A program made the position numbers and the translations under genes. A stretch of DNA of 64,000 bases, taken from NCBI GenBank assembly GCA_039545275.1, contig BCHS01000013.1:1-64000 (forward strand), written 5' to 3'. Source of the DNA: Pseudomicrostroma phylloplanum (Eukaryota > Basidiomycota > Exobasidiomycetes > Microstromatales). Positions 21,404-32,027 of the stretch are shown in pieces. Numbering within the stretch: the first letter of the stretch is position 1; each line of letters starts with the position of its first letter. Under the pieces are notes generated by a model. It did no database searches and was not told the origin of the DNA. It saw only the letters and a program-made list of their open reading frames with translations.

Positions 21404-23643
21404 ATGGCCTTCGCAGCCCAGTTGGCCCGCTCGAGGGCTCTCGTAGCCACCGCTCGAGCAAGTTCCGCTTCCTCCTCTTCGGCCTCGTCGTCTTCCTCAG
21501 CTATGCCTTCACGGTCATTTGTCACGGCATCAAGAGCACCTCGTATCACTACATCACATGTCGCGTCGATGACCAGGAGAAACATCAGCTCGAATACACC
21601 AAAGGAACAGGCTGCCGCTGCTACTGCCGCTAAGCCTGCCGTGTCACCGTGCGTTTGCTGCGATGCCAGAAAGGAGAGTGATCAGCCACGTCGCTAACCT
21701 CTCTCGCCATCGCCCACTGATCCTTTTTGGCCTTGTGCAGACGACCTGAGCCTTCCCCAGCCTTCCAGCAAACACCTTCGCCCCTGGCCAATCGCTCTGC
21801 CACTGCCTTGGACCCGTCCTTCGTGGGCATGTCAGGAGGTCAAATCTTCCACGAGATGATGCTGCGTCATGGTGTGAGACACATCTTTGGATACCCTGGA
21901 GGAGCCATCCTCCCCGTCTTCGACGCCATTTACAACTCGTCAGAATTCGACTTCATCCTCCCTCGTCGAGAGGACGGAGCTGGTCACATGGCCGAAGGCT
22001 ACGCTCGAGTCAGTGGCAAGCCTGGTGTTGTTCTGGTGACAAGTGGACCCGGTGCTACAAACGTCGTGACTCCCATGCAAGACGCCATGAGCGATGGTAC
22101 ACCCATGGTCGTCTTCTGTGGTCAGGTCGCCACCTCTGCCATTGGATCGGACGCCTTCCAAGAGGCCGACATGCTCGGCATCTCTCGCAGCTGCACAAAG
22201 TGGAACGTCATGGTCAAGGACATCAGCGAGATGCCCAGGAGGATCAACGAGGCCTTCAAGATTGCAACTAGTGGCAGGCCAGGACCCGTTCTTGTGGATC
22301 TGCCCAAGGATGTCACCGCTGGAATCCTGCGTCAGGCTCTGCCCTTTAGCAGCACTCAGCCCAACACGACGGACCTCCCCAGTCGAGCTGCTGCCAAGCC
22401 TCGTATCCGCGGAGCTTTGCGCCAGCAGGCCGAGGGCGATGCTACGTCTCTTACGCCGGTCATGACCGAGGCTGCTCGCCTGATCAGCACCGCTAAGCGT
22501 CCTGTCATCTACGCCGGTCAGGGTATCCTGTCAACGCCCGAAGGCCCCAAGCTGCTCAAGGAGCTGTCTCACCGAGGTCAGATCCCCGTGACCACTACTT
22601 TGCAAGGTCTGGGAGCCTTTGATGAGCTCGACCCCCTCTCTCTGCATATGCTGGGCATGCACGGCTCAGCCTACGCCAACTTGGCTATGCAAGATGCCGA
22701 TCTGATCATTGCCCTCGGTGCACGATTTGACGACCGAGTGACTGGTCGCGTGGACAAGTTCGCTCCTCACGCAAGGGCTGCTGCGCTGGAAGGCCGAGGT
22801 GGTATCGTGCACTTTGAGATCATGCCCAAGAACATCAACAAGGTTGTGCAGGCAACCTGCGCCATCGAGGGAGACGTTGTCAAGAACCTGGCCAAGGTTC
22901 TGCCTTACATTGAGGCCGGTCCCTCGAGGAAGGAGTGGCATCAGACGATTGACAGCTGGAAGAAGCTGTACCCATTCACCTACAAGCCTTCTGACCCCTC
23001 CAAGGGCGAGCTGATGAAGCCACAGGAGGTCATCGAGGCTCTCGACCAAGCTGTGGCTCACCGAAAGGAGGACGTTATCATTACCACTGGAGTTGGACAA
23101 CATCAGATGTGGGCGGCACAGCACTACCGATGGAGGCATCCCCGCACATGGGTCTCCTCGGGTGGACTGGGTACTATGGGTTTCGGAGCTCCCTCTGCCA
23201 TCGGAGCTCAGGTGGGTGCGCCTGACAAGATTGTCATCGACATTGACGGAGACGCCTCGTTCAGCATGACCGCCATGGAGCTACAGACTGCAACACAATT
23301 CAGCATCCCCGCCAAGTTCCTCGTCCTGAACAACTCTGGTCAGGGAATGGTCGTGCAGTGGCAAGACCTCTTCTACGAGGAGCGCTACGCGCACACTAAG
23401 CAGATCAACCCGGACTTTTGCATGCTCGCAAGGTCCATGGGATGCCATGCCATCCACATTGCCTCGGCCGAGGAGCTGCCGGCCAAGATGAAGGAGTTCA
23501 TCGAGTACGATGCCGGACCGGTTCTGTGTGAGGTAGTCATTGATCAGAAGGAGCACGTCTACCCTATGGTCCCCGCCGGCAAGGCTTTGCACGAGCAGGT
23601 TCTGCATCCTTCATTGAAGAACCAACACAACGTGAGGAATTAG
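21404..23643 (+). CDS. ILV2: Acetolactate synthase catalytic subunit, mitochondrial
   Basis: Two exons (21404-21648, 21741-23643) give 715 residues. The first 80 are Ala/Ser/Arg-rich, a mitochondrial targeting region. The rest matches acetohydroxyacid synthase: [65 protein letters not shown] and the thiamine-diphosphate motif GDASFSM through VLNNSGQG. It condenses two pyruvates (valine, leucine) or pyruvate with 2-oxobutyrate (isoleucine). Two oddities: the near-invariant His-Glu-Gln around the catalytic Glu reads Arg-Glu-Asp (residues 158-160), and the position of yeast Pro192, a sulfonylurea-resistance site, is Ala212. The other major resistance site, Trp622, keeps the sensitive residue. 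Confidence 0.94.
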
Positions 23644-24494
23644 ACGTCTGCGTCACATCCTACCCTCGCCATGCCACACGGCTCTCTCCATGCCTGACTT
23701 TTAGGTGTCTCCCAAAATGAATTGGCGGCCGGCATGCAAGCTGTCTGCGAACCGAGCTTGCTCACGTCACGCCTCCCTTGCCTTTGTTCTATCTCATGTA
23801 CTTTTGATCCGTATTTACTTCTCTTCTCGACGTCCGTCACTATGATTGCGATTACTCGATTCTGCTTGTCGATAGCTCTAGTAGCTTGCTCGCCACATTG
23901 TGCTTATCTAGCTGCGTGTCCAATGACTCTTCCGAGCTGTCGCTCGAGCACCACTGAAGCCGAGACCAGGAGCAACACCGACGGCCTGTCTCTTGATGGA
24001 ACGAGCTGACCACATGACGAGGGGAGAAGCAGACTCTACGGTGCACCGACAAGCAGGACGTCCGGTGCGTGGACAAATCCAGAGACGGACCATGTGGAGA
24101 GAGGACGCTGAAGGCTGTATATCAAACAAGAGGAGGGGGCGAGGAGGGACCCAGCGACGAGGTACGGCATGCTGCTCCCGTCGACTGCCGGTGCCATGTG
24201 TCTCTCGGACAGTGGTGAAGTCAAAGAATATGTGCTTTTACAGGGCCGTATGATCTCGGAAATGGCGCGGATATTGGTGCTGCGAGTCACATCTCGATAT
24301 GATTGGGATTCATTCATTCATGCAAAAGGTTTTCGACTAGGCAACAGGCAGTGTTCATTGAAGCGAAGAGAGACGCGACTCTTTGTAAGGAGACAGTAAG
24401 TGTAGGGTATTGTCGCTTAGCGCAGCTGGGCTCGGCACAATGATCGGAGGCGGCTCTGATCCACTTGTGCTCAAGAGCACTCAAGCAAATTCTT
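23644..24494. other. Intergenic region between ILV2 and the repeat-protein gene
   Basis: 850 bases between two convergent genes. No gene or RNA recognised. Confidence 0.5.
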
Positions 24495-24539
24495 CTAAAG
24501 CTTCCAACCGCCCTGCTTCTTGGGCGTGGCAGTGGGCTT

Positions 24540-25829
24540 TCACTCAGGCTTCCAGGGAGTGGGCTTCCATTCGGGCTCCTTTGGCTTGTCGGTCTGCTTC
24601 CATGGTGTGGGCTTCCAAGGCGTAGGCTTCCACTCAGGCTCCTTNNNNNNNNNNNNNNNNNNNNNNNNNNNNNNNNNNNNNNNNNNNNNNNNNNNNNNNN
24701 NNNNNNNNNNNNNNNNNNNNNNNNNNNNNNNNNNNNNNNNNNNNNNNNNNNNNNNNNNNNNNNNNNNNNNNNNNNNNNNNNNNNNNNNNNNNNNNNNNNN
24801 NNNNNNNNNNNNNNNNNNNNNNNNNNNNNNNNNNNNNNNNNNNNNNNNNNNNNNNNNNNNNNNNNNNNNNNNNNNNNNNNNNNNNNNNNNNNNNNNNNNN
24901 NNNNNNNNNNNNNNNNNNNNNNNNNNNNNNNNNNNNNNNNNNNNNNNNNNNNNNNNNNNNNNNNNNNNNNNNNNNNNNNNNNNNNNNNNNNNNNNNNNNN
25001 NNNNNNNNNNNNNNNNNNNNNNNNNNNNNNNNNNNNNNNNNNNNNNNNNNNNNNNNNNNNNNNNNNNNNNNNNNNNNNNNNNNNNNNNNNNNNNNNNNNN
25101 NNNNNNNNNNNNNNNNNNNNNNNNNNNNNNNNNNNNNNNNNNNNNNNNNNNNNNNNNNNNNNNNNNNNNNNNNNNNNNNNNNNNNNNNNNNNNNNNNNNN
25201 NNNNNNNNNNNNNNNNNNNNNNNNNNNNNNNNNNNNNNNNNNNNNNNNNNNNNNNNNNNNNNNNNNNNNNNNNNNNNNNNNNNNNNNNNNNNNNNNNNNN
25301 NNNNNNNNNNNNNNNNNNNNNNNNNNNNNNNNNNNNNNNNNNNNNNNNNNNNNNNNNNNNNNNNNNNNNNNNNNNNNNNNNNNNNNNNNNNNNNNNNNNN
25401 NNNNNNNNNNNNNNNNNNNNNNNNNNNNNNNNNNNNNNNNNNNNNNNNNNNNNNNNNNNNNNNNNNNNNNNNNNNNNNNNNNNNNNNNNNNNNNNNNNNN
25501 NNNNNNNNNNNNNNNNNNNNNNNNNNNNNNNNNNNNNNNNNNNNNNNNNNNNNNNNNNNNNNNNNNNNNNNNNNNNNNNNNNNNNNNNNNNNNNNNNNNN
25601 NNNNNNNNNNNNNNNNNGGCTTGTCATGAGGTTTCCAATCAGGCTTCGATGGCTTGGGACTGGGCTTCCACTCAGGCTGCCAGTCCACTGCGATACCGGC
25701 TTCGATGCCGCCGCGAGGGCTGAAGTCGGACCTAGCCTCAAGGGCGTCCGTGTCGACGGGCCTGGCAGAGGTAGAGGCAAGGCTCAAGGCCACCGCGACC
25801 AGGGCGGGAGTAATGTGAGCAACCTTCAT
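24540..25829 (-). CDS. Secreted Trp-Lys-Pro repeat protein (interrupted by assembly gap)
   Basis: The minus-strand start at 25829 gives a typical signal peptide (MKVAHITPALVAVALSLAST) and a mature part starting near ARPVDTD. Then come WKPSPKPSKPDWKPHDK before the gap, and EPEWKPTPWKPTPWKQTDKP with a second EPEWKPTPWKP after it. Units are about 20 residues of Trp, Lys, Pro, Glu and Thr. No known domain. Such repeats suggest a cell-wall or surface protein of variable length. The frame after the gap is inferred from the repeat, not proven. The stop at 24540-24542 is TGA where the repeat has TGG, and repeat-like codons continue to a TAG at 24495, so the true or ancestral end may be 24495. Confidence 0.7.
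   Translation of the reverse strand: MKVAHITPALVAVALSLASTSARPVDTDALEARSDFSPRGGIEAGIAVDWQPEWKPSPKPSKPDWKPHDKXXXXXXXXXXXXXXXXXXXXXXXXXXXXXXXXXXXXXXXXXXXXXXXXXXXXXXXXXXXXXXXXXXXXXXXXXXXXXXXXXXXXXXXXXXXXXXXXXXXXXXXXXXXXXXXXXXXXXXXXXXXXXXXXXXXXXXXXXXXXXXXXXXXXXXXXXXXXXXXXXXXXXXXXXXXXXXXXXXXXXXXXXXXXXXXXXXXXXXXXXXXXXXXXXXXXXXXXXXXXXXXXXXXXXXXXXXXXXXXXXXXXXXXXXXXXXXXXXXXXXXXXXXXXXXXXXXXXXXXXXXXXXXXXXXXXXXXXXXXXXXXXXXXXXXXXXXXXXXXXXXXXXKEPEWKPTPWKPTPWKQTDKPKEPEWKPTPWKPE
24645..25617. other. Assembly gap (973 N)
   Basis: An unbroken run of N inside the repeat-protein gene, flanked on both sides by Trp-Lys-Pro codons. The likely cause is a tandem array that short reads could not span. The true length is unknown. 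Confidence 0.97.
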
Positions 25830-28800
25830 CTTGATGCAGAGTAGTGCAGGGCGGGGTAGGTTGCCGTTAAAGGCAGAGAGATGTCGGGCGGATTGAGGAA
25901 AAGCTGAGAGGGTTAGTATGTCTCGCAAGCGGCCGCTTATGTACCTCTCGGTCTCAGGTTCCGCGCTTTGGTACTACGAGCCCCTACGAGCACACGAAGC
26001 GTACGTGAAGGTGAAGCCAGCACACTCACTGTCGTGGCTCACCTCCTCCAAGGGCGGAACATCGTAGCATGCTAGCATTCACGCCCGCCCTTCTTTGCCA
26101 GCGTTCTTGCGATCGAACACATACAACCGAGGAGACGCGAAAATCCGCGTTGCCTCGCTGACTGATCCCGTGCAGACTGCTGCCACTATTCTGGCGATTC
26201 CAGGTATGGTGTAAAGTAGTTACTGCGACCATACGGCTCTCCAAGCCATCTCTCCACAGCTCCCGACCCACCCTCAGTCGGTAGGGTGCGGAATTGTATG
26301 CTGACGCCGCGCGATGGTGAACCGGCTTCCGTGCAAAGCAAGAGAATCACGATCATCGCTTATGTGTAGCCCCCGTGAATACGAGCCGCCATGATCGACT
26401 GCAAGAGAGGCATTCGATCGTTGAAGCGAGATTGCATTGGCGGAATCATGGTGATTCAACCGAGTCTTCCAGAACATGGTACCACGGCAACCTTGCAGCT
26501 GAGGATCTCTGTTGCCATAAGCGAAAGGTGACGGCTGAGGAATTTGTTCGATCGCGAAGCTAGCGCTTTGCGTAAAGGTGCGTAGTATAGGCTGCTTTAG
26601 CTAGCGAAGGCAGGATCGAACCTTCTCTGGTTGAGAGCAATGGATCAGCGTGGCCCCGGAGATTAAGCGATCGGAGTTGAGGAAAGATTGCGGGGTTAAA
26701 TTGGTTTTGCGTAAAGGCGAGGCAGGCGCAAGAGGGCAGTAAGGATGGCTGCGCAAGCGAACTCGAAGGGCTTCTGGGGGGCGATGTTCGTCATCACAAA
26801 CAAACATTCGCGGGGCTGCACCAGGAGCCAGGTGCAGAGGCAAGCCATTGGCCGGGTTGGCACACCTTTGGGGGGACCGATGTTGGAACCGAAGTCGGGC
26901 CTATGGAATCCCGGCGGGAAGCTGCTCGCGACTTCCATGCGGCTTGACCGTTTCCTTCGCCTGGCACAAGCGAAGCATTTCCGCGACCCTCTCGCTTAGA
27001 GGCTTGCTCGCAACGTCTTTCGGTAGCACGCTCAGCCGAGCTGGGGTAGACCCTTGGTAGTGTGCAAGAATGTGCTTATGCCAAGGTCGAGTGAGGTCAC
27101 GATGCTGAGGAATCGCCAAATCTCCCAGAAATAGGTGCCCCTGTAGCGGGATGTTGCGAACAAGAGGGTCCCTCGGCCTGAACCGAGCATGGTTGCCCCT
27201 CGTCGCTAAGCAGCGAAGTACTTTCTGGGTGATAGTGCGCATTCGGTCTCAACGTATGCCTCCCGCCAAGCAGAGCGATCATCGGAAAGCTGCAGCATGT
27301 GAGTCTCAGTTGGGTGAGTCTGTCTGCAGGTCCACCTGCATATCGACCCGCCTTCGAAGCAGGACAGGGCAGGGCTACCGGCCCATCGGAACCTGTGGGG
27401 ACGACCATAGCATGCAGTCGTGGTGGTGCATGTGTGAGACACTGATCACACACATCCAGGGGACCTTTCCTTTTTTCGATATGGTTCGCCTTCCAGCCGA
27501 GCAAGCAGGGGATATCTCGGTCCATCGTTTGCTCAGCTCGTCGCTTCGTCTGCTCATAATGCTCGGTACACCCTTGGGACTGCTCCAAAGGGCATATGGC
27601 TGGTCGATTCGCCTACTAGGCGCTCCTCAGCCTCTATCCGGCCCAGCCAACTACCGCTGATCGAAGCCAGCCAAATACCGCTGGCGAATTCCGCGTGCTC
27701 CTCGCTAATAGCGAATCCAAGAAGAGGTCTGGAGTTCTCCGATCAGGGTAGGAGCAAGCTCGTCATACAGGAATACAATGAGTGTAAGACGGGAAGGCGA
27801 GTCTCGTTGAGGGCATGATGGCTCAGCCCCCCGAAGGCAAGCGAGCTACTACCTACGTTCGGCAGCCTCACGGCGAATCACTCGCGGACGTTCTGGCGGG
27901 AACGGATGTCCAGAGAGTTGGCGCGGCTGACATGGGACAATTTCATTGGTCTGGGGAGAAGGCTCGTGGCGCATAGGGTCCCCAATGCTTAGAGCCGGGA
28001 TCACCGTTGCTGCTGGTGCCAGTGACCGCTGTGAAAGGGCAAGAGCTGAAACCACCAGACTGCTCGCTGCCACAGTCGGAGGAGAATCTCGGTGCCTGTC
28101 GATGAAGGTTTACCGCGACTACGAGGGATAATGCTGCCTCCGATCGCCTGTCTGCGGCCGCCAATGTGAGGGGCAATACCACCGCCGAGAGACTCGCCAT
28201 GCTTTGGCCCAGGCCTGTCATGTCAACGTTTCTTGCGCTTCGGCTCCGGCTTGTAGTGAATCGAGTCCGACTTGTGATGTTCTGGCGTGTCATGGTTTGG
28301 CTTCAGCTGCGGTGACAGCTAGGGTCGAATGCGAGGCGTCGTCGCCGAAGGGGCGTCGCCGAGCAGCTCCTCTACGGCTTGATTTCGGGGAACTGGGTAC
28401 AGGTAGTGAGCCCCATGACCAATTGTCACCGATAGACAGGAACCCAATCAGACGGCGGACAGAACGCGATCAATAGGCCTACGGCGCCGATCGGCCAAAG
28501 CTGCCGCGACTCAGCCGATGCACCCCTCTGATCGCGCACGCGCCAATCCTACGTCAGCCTGACCCTTTGGCGGGTCGATGAGCAGGTATCAAAGCGCTTG
28601 CGTGAAGTGTATCCTGCTCCAAGCACGCGACAGATCTGACTGCTCTGCTCTACATCGGCTGTTGTGCATTAGTAGCGCGGTATGCGGGACTAATCTCAGT
28701 CGTCGCGGAAAAGTCGTCAGCTCGTGAACGCGTAGAGTGGTATGGCTGTGCTCTGGAGTTGCAACGGCTGAGGATAGCAGAGACTGTCAGCCGTATCGAC

Positions 28801-29696
28801 ATAGCCCAGGGCTTGTTAGCCGGATTGACAGAAGCATTGCCGCTGGTGAGATCCTTGCAGCAAGGAATCTCAGGTTTTCTAAGCTCACTCTAACCTTCGA
28901 GCAGCGACTGAGTCCGCTTCGTCGATAGCTCTTTGTAGGCCTTAAGACCTGGGGTTATTCTACCTGATCAATGAGCTGCCTCCCGCCACTGCAGCGATCC
29001 TTCAGCCGGCTTTGTGGAGCTAGCCGCTCATCCTTCATTGGTTCGGTCGAGCGGAGGCGAACCAGTCTGTATGCTTCAACGATGACGTCGATACAAAGTC
29101 CATTCCGGCAGTGCCTTTGCAGCATCGTATTTCGGGGCTACTCGCGCAAACGATAGCGACGGGTGCGGAAGTAATGGTGGACGCGAATGCTGGGTATTGC
29201 CGTGTGGACCACATTCGGGCAGCTGCTGGGTCTATTGCCGTGTGATTCGACGTGGCATCGATCCCCTTTGTGTGTTGATCTTGTCTTGATTGTCTGAAAT
29301 TCACGAATTGATGACTTGCGAAAGCGGGGCAGTCAGTCATATACGATTAGGCGGGACAGGCTGGCGGAGCAAGCAAAAAAAGTCTTCAACACAAGCGAGA
29401 GTGAAATCGCGCTGGGCGGAGTTGGCAATGGCAACGGAAGGGACACGGAAGCAGAGGTGGAGGCGGGGGCAATCCGCCGGAGCCTTTCCTCCTATTTCAG
29501 TCCTACCCTGATATAATTCTCGAGCCACACGTACGATACACACATACAGATGCACAAACACACATATACATACTCTCTGATTCTCTCTTCTTACTCACTG
29601 TTTGAGATCCGCGCTCACACGATCCATTTCCAATCACCTTCTCTCCCTCCCTCTCAGCCCACCCTCTCCCTTGCCTCACATCAAGTGGTGCTCGTC
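25830..29696. other. Gene-poor region, possible relic DNA
   Basis: About 3.9 kb with no open frame I can tie to a protein. It contains the repeat-protein promoter (25830-26050) and the kinase-like gene leader (CT- and CA-rich, 29510-29690). Short frames such as minus-strand 26901-27242 and 27097-27588 show no domain. GC content is a little lower and codon texture is lost. It may hold degraded mobile-element sequence; no terminal repeats, reverse transcriptase or transposase motifs were found. Confidence 0.45.
27642..27688. repeat. Imperfect 24-bp tandem duplication
   Basis: CCAGCCAACTACCGCTG at 27643 and CCAGCCAAATACCGCTG at 27667 are near-identical copies spaced 24 bases apart. Two copies only. 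Confidence 0.6.
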
Positions 29697-32027
29697 ATGG
29701 TGCCCAAACCAGGGAGCACTTTCACTGTGCGAGAAGGAAGAGAACCTCATCATCCCTTTGAATTTCAAGAGGCCTGGCTTTCGAGGGATCCGGGCGTCGC
29801 GGTGACTACGATGAGAGAGTGTCGGGATGACCAAGGCTTCGGACACTACATCGAAATTGCACCCGATTTTCCGGCAAAGAGGTGCAGTACAACCCACACC
29901 AATCCTGGAGCGCGGGCTCCGTCTCTGTTTGACCGTGTCACTATCACCTCCTCCGGCCTGGAGCAGTATTCGGAGACGAGCATCTCGGCTCGATCTTCCC
30001 GCCTGTCGGACCAGCTGTGCGAGATCATCGATGCCTACTTGGCCGATGATCCACAACGAGCACTTCTCAGTCGCGACTGGCTCAGTGCCCCAAAGATTGA
30101 GAACCGCTTGGAAGTCCGTCGAGGAACTAGAGAGATCCCGTTTAACTACTTATACGAGGAACGAGTTCTGCGCCTGACGGAGGCATTGGTGAAGCTTGGT
30201 CAGGACGCCTGTCGCTGGAAGGAGGCCGGAGAAGGTCAATCGGATCGGCCCTTCAAGTCGCCATTGCCAACCTCGCCTGACAGCTGCATTCTTCTTGTAT
30301 CTGCTGCTCGTGCTAAAGATTCCGCTGCAGCTGCATCACCACGGATCACAGAGGTGGCTGTATCAGCTGATGCAGACTTCTACCTGACCGTAGGATCTAA
30401 AGTTGTTGCAACGGTGGAGAGCAAACCAGACTGCAGACCCTACAATGCCGGCGACCTGGTGCGTGACCGGAGCGATCCATTCCGTCAGGAAGAGATGGGA
30501 GGCGTGCACAACGAGAATGAGGCCCTGCGCCTACTCCAGCAGATCTGCTCCCAGCCTCTGGCGGCCAAGCGCAAGAAAGGCCTGCTGATTGCCGACTGGG
30601 GCCGGCTCTTGCTTCCTTTCGAACTGCGAGGCAGCGCTGACGAGCCAAGAAACGTCCAACTCGCCTTCGCCTCCAAGGCGTCATGGTGCGATGTCCTCGC
30701 GGGCAAGCCGGCTTGCGACGAGGCCAACGAGGAGAGCACGGCCGGACTTGCCGGGCAGACCTCTCCAATCCTGCGACTCGAGCGTTTGCCGAATACGGTG
30801 TTTGCCTTGCTAGGGTGGATCCTCTATGTCCTTGAGGATTTTGACAGCTCGGAGAATCTGAGCGAGCCGGACTCACAGCCCAATTCTGCTGGCAAGTCTG
30901 AGTTCGAGGGTAAACCCGAGGATGAGGATGAATCGGAGAACTCTGCACCGCCCGCGAAGCGAACCCGCCTGCAAGAAGAGCGTAGCAATGTTCCGGCTGG
31001 AGCTCCCGCTACCAGGGAAAGTTCGTCGAGGAGAGCAAATACAGGAGAAGGTGCTGCCGAAAGCGATGCAGGGCATCTACCGCTGATATTGGCTTACGTA
31101 TGCACCGACGGGCCGATCCTCGGCGGAACCTATGCCGCAATACATCGCTGCGTCGTCGACCGTGCTCATCTGAGAGGAGACAGGGCTCTGGGCTCATCGG
31201 GAGAGCTCGAAGGCGGTCCCTCTTTCGGTGTCTTGCCTGATCTAGGTCGTAATGATCGCTACGCCTACCTCAAAGTTCAGAGAGTGCCGTCAATGCCAGA
31301 CCCTGAAGCTGACCTGCCCGAACCAAGATTCGAAGAGCCGGACGGGCCACCTTTGCGCAAGGAAGACCGCGAAGGTATACAGGCTCGGACAGCGCAGGAG
31401 ATACGAGTGTTTCAGCACTGTAAAGATCTTCAAGGCACGGTACTGCCGAGACTGTATGGTCTGGTTCCCCCTGAAAGTTACCCTCACTCGACGGGGCATA
31501 AGCTCATGCTGCAGCATCTGGACGCTGAGCCGGTGGGGGACTCAGACTACACATGGAGATGTATCTGGGGCAAGGCTATCCAACAAGCAGTCGCAGCGGC
31601 GTTCGCACAGATCCACGCTCGCCGAGTTTGGCATGGGGACGTTAGCACGTCTAATATCCTCGTCGAGTGGAGGATTAAAAAGGCCTCGCACTCTTCTGCT
31701 ACAAAGGCACTGGAGATCAGGACGTTACGAATGCTGGTGCAGGAAGCTCAAGATCAGATGCGCCTTGACCACGAGGGCTTCGCTGACGCAGCACGCAAGT
31801 TGGAAGAGCATGCTGGCTCCGATGCTGAAGGCGACTCCGAACTAGCGCTAGAGCTACCCGAGTCTCCTCTAAGCCGCTTGGCAAATACCGTCAAGCCCCA
31901 TGTTTGGGTCATAGACTTTGCTGGGTCTGCCGTCGTTGAGGAGGGTGAAGAAGGAGACTCACTTCTGACTTCAGAAGCTCACAAGGTCGAGGGATCATGG
32001 AAAAATGGGCGAGCGGGTACTAACTGA
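29697..32027 (+). CDS. Kinase-like protein with N-terminal PD-(D/E)XK-like motif
   Basis: Intronless, 776 residues from ATG 29697. Residues 217-243 contain ADADFYLTVGSKVVATVESK: an Asp, then Glu-Ser-Lys about 14 residues later, the spacing of restriction-endonuclease-like active sites. It is followed by KKGLLIADWGRLLLPFEL. Residues 385-455 are acidic and disordered. The C-terminal half resembles fungal kinase-like proteins: YAYLKVQR (possible Lys525), EIRVFQHCKDLQGTVLPRLYG with Glu568, RVWHGDVSTSNIL with Asp648 and Asn653, and WVIDFAGSA with Asp740 in place of DFG. About 75 residues are inserted between the last two motifs. Endonuclease-kinase fusions are described among Crinkler-type eukaryotic proteins. 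That link is inference. It adjoins the gene-poor region. Confidence 0.7.
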   Translation: MVPKPGSTFTVREGREPHHPFEFQEAWLSRDPGVAVTTMRECRDDQGFGHYIEIAPDFPAKRCSTTHTNPGARAPSLFDRVTITSSGLEQYSETSISARSSRLSDQLCEIIDAYLADDPQRALLSRDWLSAPKIENRLEVRRGTREIPFNYLYEERVLRLTEALVKLGQDACRWKEAGEGQSDRPFKSPLPTSPDSCILLVSAARAKDSAAAASPRITEVAVSADADFYLTVGSKVVATVESKPDCRPYNAGDLVRDRSDPFRQEEMGGVHNENEALRLLQQICSQPLAAKRKKGLLIADWGRLLLPFELRGSADEPRNVQLAFASKASWCDVLAGKPACDEANEESTAGLAGQTSPILRLERLPNTVFALLGWILYVLEDFDSSENLSEPDSQPNSAGKSEFEGKPEDEDESENSAPPAKRTRLQEERSNVPAGAPATRESSSRRANTGEGAAESDAGHLPLILAYVCTDGPILGGTYAAIHRCVVDRAHLRGDRALGSSGELEGGPSFGVLPDLGRNDRYAYLKVQRVPSMPDPEADLPEPRFEEPDGPPLRKEDREGIQARTAQEIRVFQHCKDLQGTVLPRLYGLVPPESYPHSTGHKLMLQHLDAEPVGDSDYTWRCIWGKAIQQAVAAAFAQIHARRVWHGDVSTSNILVEWRIKKASHSSATKALEIRTLRMLVQEAQDQMRLDHEGFADAARKLEEHAGSDAEGDSELALELPESPLSRLANTVKPHVWVIDFAGSAVVEEGEEGDSLLTSEAHKVEGSWKNGRAGTN

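Noticed and set aside
24465..25844. Very long open frames across the N run on both strands
   Set aside because: They are open only because N has no stop codons. Only the minus-strand frame with the signal peptide and Trp-Lys-Pro repeats on both sides is supported.
26600..26680. GGTTCGATCC on the minus strand, like a tRNA B box
   Set aside because: The T stem has two mismatches and no acceptor or anticodon stem could be drawn.
26901..27588. Minus-strand frames of 113 and 163 codons in the gene-poor region
   Set aside because: No domain, catalytic motif or splice continuity could be identified.
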